A stretch of DNA of 64,000 nucleotides from contig CAWILH010000002.1 of NCBI GenBank assembly GCA_963836915.1, positions 3,968,001 through 4,032,000 of the forward strand, written 5' to 3'. The stretch is from Cryomorpha sp963836915 (GTDB lineage Bacteria > Bacteroidota > Bacteroidia > Flavobacteriales_D > Cryomorphaceae). Shown here in pieces: positions 1 through 9,300 of the stretch (positions within the stretch are counted from its first letter, which is position 1; each line of letters opens with the position of its first letter). Below the pieces are notes generated by a model. That model ran no database searches and was not told where the DNA came from. It was given only the letters and a program-made list of their open reading frames with translations. A program made the position numbers and the translations under genes.

Positions 1-24
1 TGAAACGCGGAAGCACATCAATGC

Positions 25-927
25 TTAAAAGAAAATATTCCGTGCCGACCGAAACGTGTTGGCGTGGGCATCTACTATGGTGGCGATCTTTTCGGAATAG
101 CCACCTCCCATGTTGAAAACCACGGGGATAGAATGGTTCTTGGCTTGCTCAAAAACAAATACGTCTCTTTGGCGGCAGCCTTCTACGGTCATGCCCAGCC
201 GGCCGAGCTTATCGGTGGCCAGCACATCTACCCCAGATTGGAAGAAAAGCAGTTCAGGATTTTGATCTTCGATAAGCTGGGGCAAGGTTTCACGTAGTAT
301 TTTTAGGTATTCTTCATCTTCGGTCTTATCAGGTAGACCGATGTCCAAATCAGATTTTTCTTTATGCAATGGATAATTTTTGGCGCCATGCATGCTGAAT
401 GTGAATACCCGCTGCTCATGCTCAAAGATGGCCGCCGTGCCATTGCCTTGGTGAACATCAAGGTCTACCACCAAGATCCGCTCCATGCCGAGCTCGCTCA
501 TGGCAAAATAAGAGCCTACAGCGATATCGTTCAAAAGGCAAAAGCCTTCGCCCCGATCGCGAAAGCTGTGATGGGTGCCGCCTGCAATATTTCCGGAAAC
601 GCCGTGCTCCAAGGCATACTGAACGCATTGGATCGTTCCTCCCGTGATCTCCAGCTCCCGCTGCACCAACTGAGCGCTCAGCGGAAATCCAGTGGCACGT
701 TCTTCTTTTCTAGAAAGTCCGAGATTCTTAAGTTTTTCGAGATAGGTTTTATCATGAACACCTAGAATGTACTTTTCCAAGGCCGGCGCAGGATCAAAAA
801 AATTCTCTTCCGCGAGCGTACCCTCGTATTTTAGCTGCTCGGGCAGCAAGTTATACTTATCCATTGGGAACCGATGGCCTTCGGGCAATCCGTGGCAGAA
901 TGATTTATTCCAAGCTATTTTGAGCAT
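25..927 (-). CDS. Histone deacetylase family protein (HDAC/AcuC-like)
   Basis: A 300-residue single-domain protein of the arginase/deacetylase fold, predicted to remove acetyl groups from lysine or a small acetylated substrate in the cytoplasm. Visible family marks are the histidine pair in GGTHHSF (about residues 116-122), the Zn-binding Asp and His in DLDVHQGNGT (about 155-164), the SGVD..D segment (about 230-240) and the C-terminal MGGGY turn with the catalytic Tyr. The length matches bacterial HDAC-like proteins, and it has no signal peptide. It is followed upstream on the same strand by a DUF819 permease, with about 80 bases between them. The family call is secure; the substrate is unknown. 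Bacterial members act on acetoin regulation, polyamines or proteins, and nothing here decides between these. Confidence 0.9.
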   Translation of the reverse strand: MLKIAWNKSFCHGLPEGHRFPMDKYNLLPEQLKYEGTLAEENFFDPAPALEKYILGVHDKTYLEKLKNLGLSRKEERATGFPLSAQLVQRELEITGGTIQCVQYALEHGVSGNIAGGTHHSFRDRGEGFCLLNDIAVGSYFAMSELGMERILVVDLDVHQGNGTAAIFEHEQRVFTFSMHGAKNYPLHKEKSDLDIGLPDKTEDEEYLKILRETLPQLIEDQNPELLFFQSGVDVLATDKLGRLGMTVEGCRQRDVFVFEQAKNHSIPVVFNMGGGYSEKIATIVDAHANTFRSARNIFF

Positions 928-1005
928 TGCCTTATCGAACAGAAAAGAAGGACTAAAAGTTTGTGGCAGTACCTTCTAGAATCATTAAAATCTTTTGCGG
1001 AAGCA

Positions 1006-2310
1006 CTACACCGTAAGTGCTTGCATCAAAAGAGCGCAGGCTATGGCTCCAAAAGTACCGATGGCATAGCCGAGCACCGCCAGCAAAACCCCTACCGGAG
1101 CGAGCGCCGGACTGAAAGCCGATGCCACAATGGGCGCCGAAGCGGCTCCACCAATATTGGCCTGGCTGCCCACGGCAATGAAGAAAAAGGGTGCGCGTAT
1201 TAGTTTGCCGACGAGCAGAAGGATGCTGATATGAATGAGTATCCAGATGAAACCTATTGAGATTATAAACTTAAAAATCTCCCATTCGCGCACCAGCTGA
1301 CCGATGTCCATATGCATACCTATGGTGGCCACGAGGATGTACAGAAATGCGCTGCCAAATTTTGAAGCACCTGCATCTTCCAGTTTCTTAAATCGGGTGA
1401 ACGAAAGAAATACGCCGCCCAGCGTGGCGATCACCACCAGCCAAAAAAAGGCGCTTCCAAAAGAAGTAAATAGCCGAATCCATGAGTCGGGATCGGCTTC
1501 AAGTGCTCCGGCGATGGCTCCTGAAACGCTTGGGGCAATAAGATCGCTCAGTAAGTGTGCTACTGCAACGGATCCAAACCCCACGCCAAGTATCAGCATG
1601 ATATCGGTGAAGGTGGCGATACGGGCATTGGCCATTTGTTGTTTTTCGATCCTGGTTTTCAGGTCGGTTATGGCAGTATTGTCAGCCTTTAGTTTCTTGT
1701 CGAGCTTATCAGATACCCCAGCCCCGAAGAGCAAGAAGGCCATCCAGATATTGGCCACGACCACATCTACCACGATCATGGCCGAAAAGAGCGTGTCGCT
1801 GGCTCCGTATATTTCCTTCATGGCGGTCTGGTTGGCGCCGCCGCCTATCCAGCTGCCCGCTATCGTCGCGAGTCCGCGCCATATGGCTTCCGGGCCACCG
1901 CCCTGAAGGAGTTCTGGCTCCATCTGTCCCATCAGCCAGAGCGCTATGGGAGCACCTATGATGATGCTCACGGTAGATGTGGCAAACATGATCAAGGCTT
2001 TTGGCCCCAGCCGAAACACGCCCCTCAAATCAATATTGAGACAGAGCAAGACCAAACTCGCGGGAAGCAAAAACCGGGAAGCTACGAAGTAGAGCCGGTC
2101 GGAAGTCTCTGGTGTAAAGAGTCCGAGTGAATTCAATATGGCCGGCACAAAATAGCAGAGCAAGAGAGAAGGCACATACTTGTAGAAAGATGCAAATCGT
2201 GGCATCGACGCCGTTTTAAATATGGCGGCCAGCACCACGGCCAAGATACCAAGGGTGATTGCATCATTATCTATCGGGAATGTCATCATGCCAGATTTGG
2301 TTTTGGGCAA
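1006..2310 (-). CDS. DUF819 family multi-pass membrane protein
   Basis: A 434-residue protein with about ten hydrophobic helices and a short charged central loop (near residues 205-225, rich in Lys and Asp). The segment GSWIGGGANQTAMKEIYG and the C-terminal GSQANIGGAASAPIVASA resemble the paired half-site motifs of DUF819 (YjcL-like) proteins, which look like secondary transporters with an inverted repeat. It sits in the inner membrane; substrate unknown. The annotated start gives MPKTKSGMMTFPIDNDA; an internal Met at residue 8 or 9 is also possible. It is transcribed divergently from the MFS gene, and the 105-base gap holds TAGCTTTG at 2392-2399, which fits a Bacteroidota -7 element for the MFS gene although I see no well-spaced -33 TTG. 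Confidence 0.85.
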   Translation of the reverse strand: MPKTKSGMMTFPIDNDAITLGILAVVLAAIFKTASMPRFASFYKYVPSLLLCYFVPAILNSLGLFTPETSDRLYFVASRFLLPASLVLLCLNIDLRGVFRLGPKALIMFATSTVSIIIGAPIALWLMGQMEPELLQGGGPEAIWRGLATIAGSWIGGGANQTAMKEIYGASDTLFSAMIVVDVVVANIWMAFLLFGAGVSDKLDKKLKADNTAITDLKTRIEKQQMANARIATFTDIMLILGVGFGSVAVAHLLSDLIAPSVSGAIAGALEADPDSWIRLFTSFGSAFFWLVVIATLGGVFLSFTRFKKLEDAGASKFGSAFLYILVATIGMHMDIGQLVREWEIFKFIISIGFIWILIHISILLLVGKLIRAPFFFIAVGSQANIGGAASAPIVASAFSPALAPVGVLLAVLGYAIGTFGAIACALLMQALTV

Positions 2311-2415
2311 TGATAAGGTTTATTTGAGATTTGCCCGAAGGCTCCGTTCATTTCTTTTTGAGTACTGCGGGTCTTTTTAGACCATACTCATTAGCTTTGG
2401 CGTGCCAATATTTTT

Positions 2416-3669
2416 ATGCCCACCAAAGATCCATACGAAGCCCTGCGGTACAAGGAGTTCAGGACTTTTCTCATTATCCGGTTTGCTATCGTATTTGCGT
2501 GGTCTATGCAATTTGTGGTCATTGAGTGGGAGATCTATAGGCTCACGAAAGACCCTTGGTCGCTGGGGCTTATCGGCCTGATGGAAGTGATTCCGGCAGT
2601 ATCTATGGCGCTTTTTGCGGGACATTTTGTTGATCAGCTTGAGAAGCGGAGTCTCTTGATGAAGTGCCTGTTGGGATTTCTCGCCATCAGTACTGGGCTT
2701 TTTCTCATCACCTGGCCAGCGGTGACCGACGGAAAGCCGACCGAACTTATCGTGCGTACTATCTATGCCTTAGTGTTTTGTGGTGGTCTCGTTCGCGCCT
2801 TTATGAGCCCTACGATATTTTCGCTTTTCTCGCTGGTCATCCCCAAGAAGTCCTATCCCAATGGGGCGACCTGGAGCAGTGGCGTCTGGCAACTGGGAGC
2901 GGTAAGCGGTCCGGCCATCGGTGGTTTTGCCATCGGGCTCATCGGTGTGCACCAAGCATTGCTCATCATTGTCGGTGTTGCTCTGTTTGCGTTCTTCTTC
3001 CTGTTCCGCATTGGCGCTAAGCCCATTTTAAACACCAAGAGGGGGGAGCCGATCGTACAGAGTTTGAAGGATGGATTGCGCTTTGTATTCAAAACCAAGA
3101 TCATACTCGGAGCCATTTCGCTCGATATGTTTGCCGTGCTTTTTGGCGGTGCAGTGGCTTTGCTTCCCATTTTTGCCCAAGATATTTTAAAGGTTGGCTC
3201 CACTGGCTTTGGGTTTCTGCGTGCTGCCCCTGCAGTGGGTTCGCTCATTACCATGATGACGGTTGCATACTTTCCGCTCCACAGCAGGGCGGGGCGGAAA
3301 CTCTTGGGCGCGATCTTCGGATTTGGAGTCTGCATCATCGTATTCGGGCTGTCGACCATTTTTTGGGTTTCGCTCCTGGCGCTCTTTTTTAGTGGGGTGC
3401 TCGATGGTATCAGCGTGGTGATCAGGCAGACCATCCTACAGCTAAAAACCCCCGACGAAATGCGTGGCCGTGTGGCTTCGGTAAATTCAATTTTCATCGG
3501 TTCTTCCAATGAGTTGGGAGCTTTTGAGAGCGGCCTAACGGCAAAAATTTTTGGAACCGTAAATGCCGTGGTCATTGGCGGCACGCTGACCATTCTCACA
3601 GTGATCGGCACAGGTGCTTTGGTACCCAATTTGCGTAAGCTCGACTTCAAAAAAGAGCTAGAGACCTGA
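2416..3669 (+). CDS. Major facilitator superfamily transporter (EntS/MFS_3-like)
   Basis: A 417-residue inner-membrane protein with about twelve helices in two halves and a basic central loop near residues 195-215. The overall pattern matches the MFS_3/EntS-type exporters: an N-terminal cytoplasmic segment, GHFVDQLEKRSLL in the loop after helix 2, and the late segment DEMRGRVASVNSIFIGSSNELGAFESG split by helix 11. Such proteins are drug or siderophore exporters, but bacterial homologues of this subtype are mostly uncharacterised. It lies 31 bases upstream of the GH97 reading frame (70 from the preferred GH97 start), so the two may be co-transcribed, though no functional link is evident. Family confidence is high; substrate unknown. 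Confidence 0.88.
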   Translation: MPTKDPYEALRYKEFRTFLIIRFAIVFAWSMQFVVIEWEIYRLTKDPWSLGLIGLMEVIPAVSMALFAGHFVDQLEKRSLLMKCLLGFLAISTGLFLITWPAVTDGKPTELIVRTIYALVFCGGLVRAFMSPTIFSLFSLVIPKKSYPNGATWSSGVWQLGAVSGPAIGGFAIGLIGVHQALLIIVGVALFAFFFLFRIGAKPILNTKRGEPIVQSLKDGLRFVFKTKIILGAISLDMFAVLFGGAVALLPIFAQDILKVGSTGFGFLRAAPAVGSLITMMTVAYFPLHSRAGRKLLGAIFGFGVCIIVFGLSTIFWVSLLALFFSGVLDGISVVIRQTILQLKTPDEMRGRVASVNSIFIGSSNELGAFESGLTAKIFGTVNAVVIGGTLTILTVIGTGALVPNLRKLDFKKELET

Positions 3670-3739
3670 TCGATTTCCTGCGATTTAATTTCTGTTTAAA
3701 TTGCACCCGAAATTTTCAGCGCACCAAAAATCAGCTTCG

Positions 3740-5881
3740 ATGAAATCAAGAATCTTCTTTTGCCTTATAGCATGGCTATGCCTTTTTCAAAACCAGATTT
3801 TTTCACAAACTAATTCTCCTCGAATGGAAGCCTTAAAGTTGGAGTCCCCCAACAAGCAGTTGAAACTTGACTTTTCGCTCGACGCGAACGGAAGTCCCAC
3901 CTACGCGCTCACTTACAAAAATAAGCCAGTGGTGGGCAAGAGCAAAATGGGGTTCGAGCTTCGAAAAGATAAAAATTTGAGCACTGGATTTGCATTGGTA
4001 GGGTCAGGCGCCGACTCACTCAAAGAAGAATGGAATCCCGTGTGGGGCGAAGAGAAAACGATAAAGAATCATTACCGTGAGCTCTCTGTATCGCTCCTGC
4101 AGGCGTCTAGCGGATACGAGATGGTCATCCGCTTCCGGCTCTTCGATCACGGGTTGGGTTTTCGCTACGAATTTCCGGCGCAGGGGAAACTCGGTAATTT
4201 TGTGATTACCAATGAAGTGACCCAGTTTGCCATGGCCGGCGACCACACCGCTTTCTGGATTCCCGGCGATTATGATACACAGGAGTATGACTATACGGAG
4301 TCTAAGCTGAGCGAAATACGCGGGCTCTCCGAAGCATCGGTCACGCAGAATCTTTCACAAACCGGCTTTTCATCTACAGGGGTGCAGACGGCGCTGATGA
4401 TGAAATCAAGCGCTGGCCTATACATTAACCTTCATGAGGCTGCCCTTCTTAATTTTCCGGCCATGCACCTAGAGCTTGATGATTCCAATCTTACGTTTAG
4501 CGCTTGGCTTACGCCAAATTCTGATGGGAGCAAGGCATTCGTAACGCCCCCATTTAACTCGCCCTGGCGCACCGTGATGGTATCTGACGATGCCCGCGAT
4601 ATTCTTGCTTCCCGCATTACGTATAATCTCAATGAGCCAAGCGCCATAGCCGATCCATCGTGGATCAAGCCTACGAAATACGTGGGCGTATGGTGGGAAA
4701 TGATCACTGGAAAGAGCTCTTGGAATTATACCGATGAATACCCTTCTGTAAAGCTCGGGGTGACGGATTATACCCAGGCTAAGCCCAATGGCAGGCATGG
4801 TGCCACCACCGCGCATGTTAAGGATTATATCGACTTCGCCAGCAAGCACGGTCTTGATGCAGTGCTCGTAGAAGGATGGAATGTAGGCTGGGAAGACTGG
4901 TTTGGTAATTTTAAGGACGAAGTATTTGACTTTGTAACTCCCTATCCTGACTTTGATGTAGATGGCCTTCAGGCTTACGCCAAATCTAAAGGCGTAAAAA
5001 TGATGATGCATCACGAGACTTCCAGTTCGGTGCGCAATTACGAATGGCATATGGATACGGCCTACCAATTTATGAAAGATCATGGCTACGATGCGGTAAA
5101 GAGCGGCTATGTAGGAGACATACTTCCACCTGGGCAGAATCATTATAATCAATGGATGGTAAATCACCACCAGCGCGCGATAGAGAAAGCGGCCGATTAT
5201 CGAATTATGGTCAATGCGCATGAAGCAGTTCGGCCCACGGGAGTGGCGCGGACCTATCCCAACCTGATCGGGAATGAGTCGGCCCGAGGCACAGAGTACC
5301 AATCTTTTGGCGGTTCCAAGCCCAATCATGTTACCATACTTCCCTTCACCAGGCTCATAGGTGGCCCAATGGATTATACGCCGGGTATATTTGAGATGGA
5401 CCTTACCAAGCTCAACCCAAATAATAATTCAAAAGTGAATAGTACATTGGCCAATCAACTAGCGCTCTATGTGACCATGTATAGTCCGCTGCAAATGGCT
5501 GCCGACCTGATCGAAAACTACGAGCGATTTCCCGATGCGTTTCAATTTATAGAAGATGTACCGGTGGAGTGGGATCAGAGTATCTATATCGATGTCGAGC
5601 CGGGTCGCTACATCACCATTGCCCGTAAGGAAAAAGATAGCAGCGACTGGTACGTGGGCAACGTAAATGGCAATGAAAAACGAACTACTTCGCTGAAGTT
5701 GAATTTCTTGGACAAGAACAAGAACTACGAAGCAACCATATACGCCGATTCGCCAGATGCCGACTATCAGACCAATCCGCAAGCCTATACCATCAAGAAG
5801 CAGAAAGTAAAATCGGGTGATACGCTTACGATTCCATCTGCAGTGGCCGGTGGTTTTGCAATAAGCATCAGGGCAAAGTAG
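3740..5881 (+). CDS. Glycoside hydrolase family 97 (SusB-like alpha-glucosidase)
   Basis: I chose the ATG at 3740 rather than the first in-frame ATG at 3701 because it begins a clean signal peptide (MKSRIFFCLIAWLCLFQNQ, cut near FSQ), leaving a periplasmic enzyme of 713 residues in total, near the family norm. It has the GH97 N-terminal beta-sandwich, a central barrel (about residues 300-580) and a short C-terminal beta domain. Three glutamates fall at E426 (HHETSS), E495 (HEAVRPTG) and E519 (ARGTEY). Their spacing is identical to E439, E508 and E532 that I recall for Bacteroides SusB, so this is predicted to be an inverting, calcium-dependent alpha-glucosidase rather than the retaining galactosidase subtype. 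It is not embedded in a SusCD locus here. Substrate is probably alpha-glucan oligosaccharide, by inference. Confidence 0.93.
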   Translation: MKSRIFFCLIAWLCLFQNQIFSQTNSPRMEALKLESPNKQLKLDFSLDANGSPTYALTYKNKPVVGKSKMGFELRKDKNLSTGFALVGSGADSLKEEWNPVWGEEKTIKNHYRELSVSLLQASSGYEMVIRFRLFDHGLGFRYEFPAQGKLGNFVITNEVTQFAMAGDHTAFWIPGDYDTQEYDYTESKLSEIRGLSEASVTQNLSQTGFSSTGVQTALMMKSSAGLYINLHEAALLNFPAMHLELDDSNLTFSAWLTPNSDGSKAFVTPPFNSPWRTVMVSDDARDILASRITYNLNEPSAIADPSWIKPTKYVGVWWEMITGKSSWNYTDEYPSVKLGVTDYTQAKPNGRHGATTAHVKDYIDFASKHGLDAVLVEGWNVGWEDWFGNFKDEVFDFVTPYPDFDVDGLQAYAKSKGVKMMMHHETSSSVRNYEWHMDTAYQFMKDHGYDAVKSGYVGDILPPGQNHYNQWMVNHHQRAIEKAADYRIMVNAHEAVRPTGVARTYPNLIGNESARGTEYQSFGGSKPNHVTILPFTRLIGGPMDYTPGIFEMDLTKLNPNNNSKVNSTLANQLALYVTMYSPLQMAADLIENYERFPDAFQFIEDVPVEWDQSIYIDVEPGRYITIARKEKDSSDWYVGNVNGNEKRTTSLKLNFLDKNKNYEATIYADSPDADYQTNPQAYTIKKQKVKSGDTLTIPSAVAGGFAISIRAK

Positions 5882-6098
5882 CCTTGGCCTTTTGGCTTTT
5901 ATGGCAATTGGGTTTTTCTCGAGATGTTAATTTGGTTGCGGTGGATTAAGACCCCCACCCGGGCTCGCGTGGTTTCGGAAATTGGGATGAATATGGAGTT
6001 CTAATCAGGCGCCAATGGTTTTGGGAATCCCTCGGTGTATTAGGTTTGGAATTGGCTCGGGAAATTTCTTTTGATCTTTCGGAAATCCCTTTAAAAAC

Positions 6099-6144
6099 GA
6101 AACCGCCGGGAGCTGGGCTCGTCGGCGGTTTCTCCCCTTAAACT
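6099..6144. repeat. Hairpin element copy 1 (10-bp stem plus conserved tail)
   Basis: A perfect 10-bp stem (6099-6108 with 6123-6132, built on GAAACCGCCG) encloses a 14-base GC-rich loop and is followed directly by the tail TCTCCCCTTAAACTA. An unrelated-sequence stem with the same tail lies at 6273-6321. There is no strong T-run on either side, so a standard terminator is not clear. The rest of the 5882-6342 gap is non-coding and T-rich. Confidence 0.7.
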
Positions 6145-6272
6145 ATGTTGTTAATGAGGTGGTGATAACTCGTATCACTCGTGTTTTAGTTGGGGAATTT
6201 TCATCTGTTGGTTATACTCCTGCTCTCTTCTTTTGGTTTCTATTTTCTACTCTTTTTTTTAAGGTTTTTTCA

Positions 6273-6321
6273 AAGCCGCTGACAGCCCGAAGGCATATCA
6301 GCGGCTTCTCCCCTTAAACTA
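6273..6321. repeat. Hairpin element copy 2 (10-bp stem plus same tail)
   Basis: A perfect 10-bp stem (6273-6282 with 6298-6307, built on AAGCCGCTGA) with a 15-base loop, then the same TCTCCCCTTAAACTA tail as copy 1. The stem sequence differs from copy 1 while pairing is kept, so the structure itself appears to be conserved. It lies about 20 bases past the stop codon of the M43 protease gene, so it may be a 3-prime-end hairpin of that transcript. Confidence 0.7.
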
Positions 6322-6342
6322 AGCGTTCAGTCAGGTAGTACT

Positions 6343-9300
6343 TTATTGTATTATTAATTTCTTGGTGAGCCTTTCTGTTCCGTGGCTTATATTGAGCATA
6401 TAAAACCCTGTTTTCTTACCGGAAAGGTTGAGCCTTTGTGGCACCCCATCTTTAAAATTGATTATTCTCGTTTGTAATTTATTTCCTTGCGCATTGCTCA
6501 GGGTAACGACTACGTTCTCCCAGTCGCCATCCGTCCGCAGCATCACAAATCGTCCTGGTTGGGTCGGGTTTGGATAGACCATCATATTTAATTTGAGCAG
6601 GTCAGTATTGTCAAACGCTACTGAACATTTCGGACCCCATTCTAACCAGCTTCCTTCCTTGTAGGCGCGTGCTTCGGCAGAATATACCTTCGCGACTTTT
6701 AGCCCTGCAATGGTCAGTATATTGAAAGAAGTGGTATTGCTTTGCGCAGTGATCAGTTCATCACCGTCCTCTTCGATCATTCTGATTTCATATACGGAAG
6801 CATTCTCTATGGGTTTCACCCGAAGCACTTCATATTCGAAATCAATTTCAAGATTATTGCACGACTCCAGCGCAAGAGAAGTGGTTTCGGAAATACTGGC
6901 AATAGCAATCATGCACGCATCTCCGGCCATACTCCAGCTATTACGGATCTTGGCCCTTACCTGCACGCTATAAGGGGTATTGAGCATTAGGGTCTCTACC
7001 TCGCTGAGTGGTGCGACTGCATCGGCATCTGCATAGAAGTAGATCCTTTCTTGAGTGCTTTCAACTTCAAATTTAAATTCATAGGCGGTAGCCCCTTCTA
7101 CCAGATTTGCGCTCACAGCATTGCTCATCATAAGTGCTTCATTTCCGCAGTCGGTGGCTATAAGCTCCGTACTTTCGATGCGAAACAACACATCGCAAGC
7201 TGCGCCATACTCGCCAGACTCTTCTGAGTTCTGCGGTTTCACACGAATAGAATAGATAGTGCCGGGTATGATCGATAAATAATCAGCGGCCGTAAATTGA
7301 TTTATGGGCGTGGTGATGGTAAATGCCGCCGCGCTGGAATTAATATCATTGAGCTCCCATATATACGTCGCAGCTCCGCTTACGGCAGGGCAGGTCACCG
7401 CCTGAAAAAAGGTACTTGAACCGAGATCGCAAATAGCATCGCTCACCATGGTGGTTTCCAACCCATCGCATCCGTTTTCATCAATCGTCAAGGTTGTGGA
7501 AACTTCGCATCCATTAGCATCAATGATAGCAATGGCGTAGCTGCCTTGCGGCAAACTGGTAAGCGATAAGTCGGTTATGTTTTCTCCATCCAACGTTGCA
7601 AGGTAGGGTGCGGTACCGCCGGATATGGCAATTAATGCGCTACCATCTTCGCCGCCTTCGCAGCTGGCGTTATTGATGTTTTGAAGGGCTACGGCCAATG
7701 GATTGGGCTGGGTAATCACCACTTCGATAAAAGCAATGCACTCACCTTCGATCAGTGTAGCTTGGTAGCTTCCTGCGGTCAGATTTTCGAGTTCGGCGCC
7801 GGTAGCCCCTGTATTCCAAGTCAAGGTATAATCGGAGCCGGTCGTGAGTACATTCAGGCTTATCGCCCCATCTATGAGTCCATGGCAAGAAAGATTTGTT
7901 TTAGATGCCAAACTCAGGGTGACATCTTCGCAGGTGATACAATCGTTTTCAGGATCAGCATCGCAGGTGCCACAACCATCAAAGGTTGCCGTGCCGCCCC
8001 ACGTTCCGGCGCAATCCTGTACACAATCATTTGACGCAATAGCGTCGCATGTTCCGCAATTATCTTCGTAGGCCGATCCACCCCAAGTTCCGGCGCAGTC
8101 TTGCGCACAATCATTCGATGGGTTGGTATCGCAAGTTCCACAATTATCGGTCACCGCTGCTCCACCCCATGTTCCGGCGCAATCTTGTACGCAGTTATTG
8201 GATGCATCCGTATCACAAACGCCACAATTATCCATCACGGCATTACCGCCCCAAACACCTAGGCAGTCTTGGCTACAGTCATTTGACACATTGGCATCAC
8301 AGGTTCCACAATTATCTAAGTAAGCCGACCCGCCCCACGTACCTGCGCAATCTTGCTCACAGTCATTGGCCGCGTTGGCATCACATATCCCGCAATTATC
8401 GGTCACGGCATTTCCGCCCCATGTACCTGCGCAATCTTGTGCACAGTCATTGGCCGGATTGGTATCGCAGGTGCCGCAATTATCTTGGATGGCGCTACCG
8501 CCCCAAGTACCGGCGCAATCTTGTACGCAGTTATTGTTTGGGTTGGTATCGCAGGTACCGCAATTGTCTTGCACCGCATTTCCGCCCCAGATACCAGCAC
8601 AATCCTGTACACAATTATTGGCCGGATTTGTATCACAGGTGCCACAATTATCAAGAGTGGCAGATCCATTTAATGTGCCAGCGCAGTCGTAGCAACTGTT
8701 CCAATCATTCACGTTAGAATCGTTGCAGTCATTCGCATTGCCCACGTAGCCCGTAGGTTGTGTGCAAGATTGGGTGGTCTCATCTGGATCACCATATCCA
8801 TCTCCATCCGCATCTGCATACCAGGTTTGGCTGGCATTTACAGTAATATAATTGGTTTTGATTTCTACATCTTGTCCATATTCATTGGTGGCAGCAAGGC
8901 GCACATTATAGGTGCCAGGGCTGGCGTACACGATTGCCCCCGGATTGATAGCTGAAGAAGTAAATGGTGTACCACCAAAGAATTTCCACTCATAGCTATC
9001 GGCATCTCCGGTGCTTAAGTTTGTAAACGTCCTAGTACCGCCTGCGCATACCGTAGTATTGGTCACTGAAAAGTCGGCCGTAGGCGGGTTTCCACCGGCA
9101 TTCAAACAGAAGTTGGTGGTTTCTGAGTTGGTATACTCAGCCCCTGAGGCCAGTTCATTGCCATCCTCGTCGGTGAGGGTATAGGAGCCATCGCCACTTG
9201 CGCAGCATATTCCATTTCCGCCGGAGTCGAGCATTACCAAGTCATAGCAACCATTGTCTACACAGATAGAAGCGGTTTTTATAGAATTCGGTTGCCAGTT

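Noticed and set aside
7933..8688. CRISPR array
   Set aside because: Units are 84 bp, contiguous, in frame, and vary in sequence; there are no spacers.
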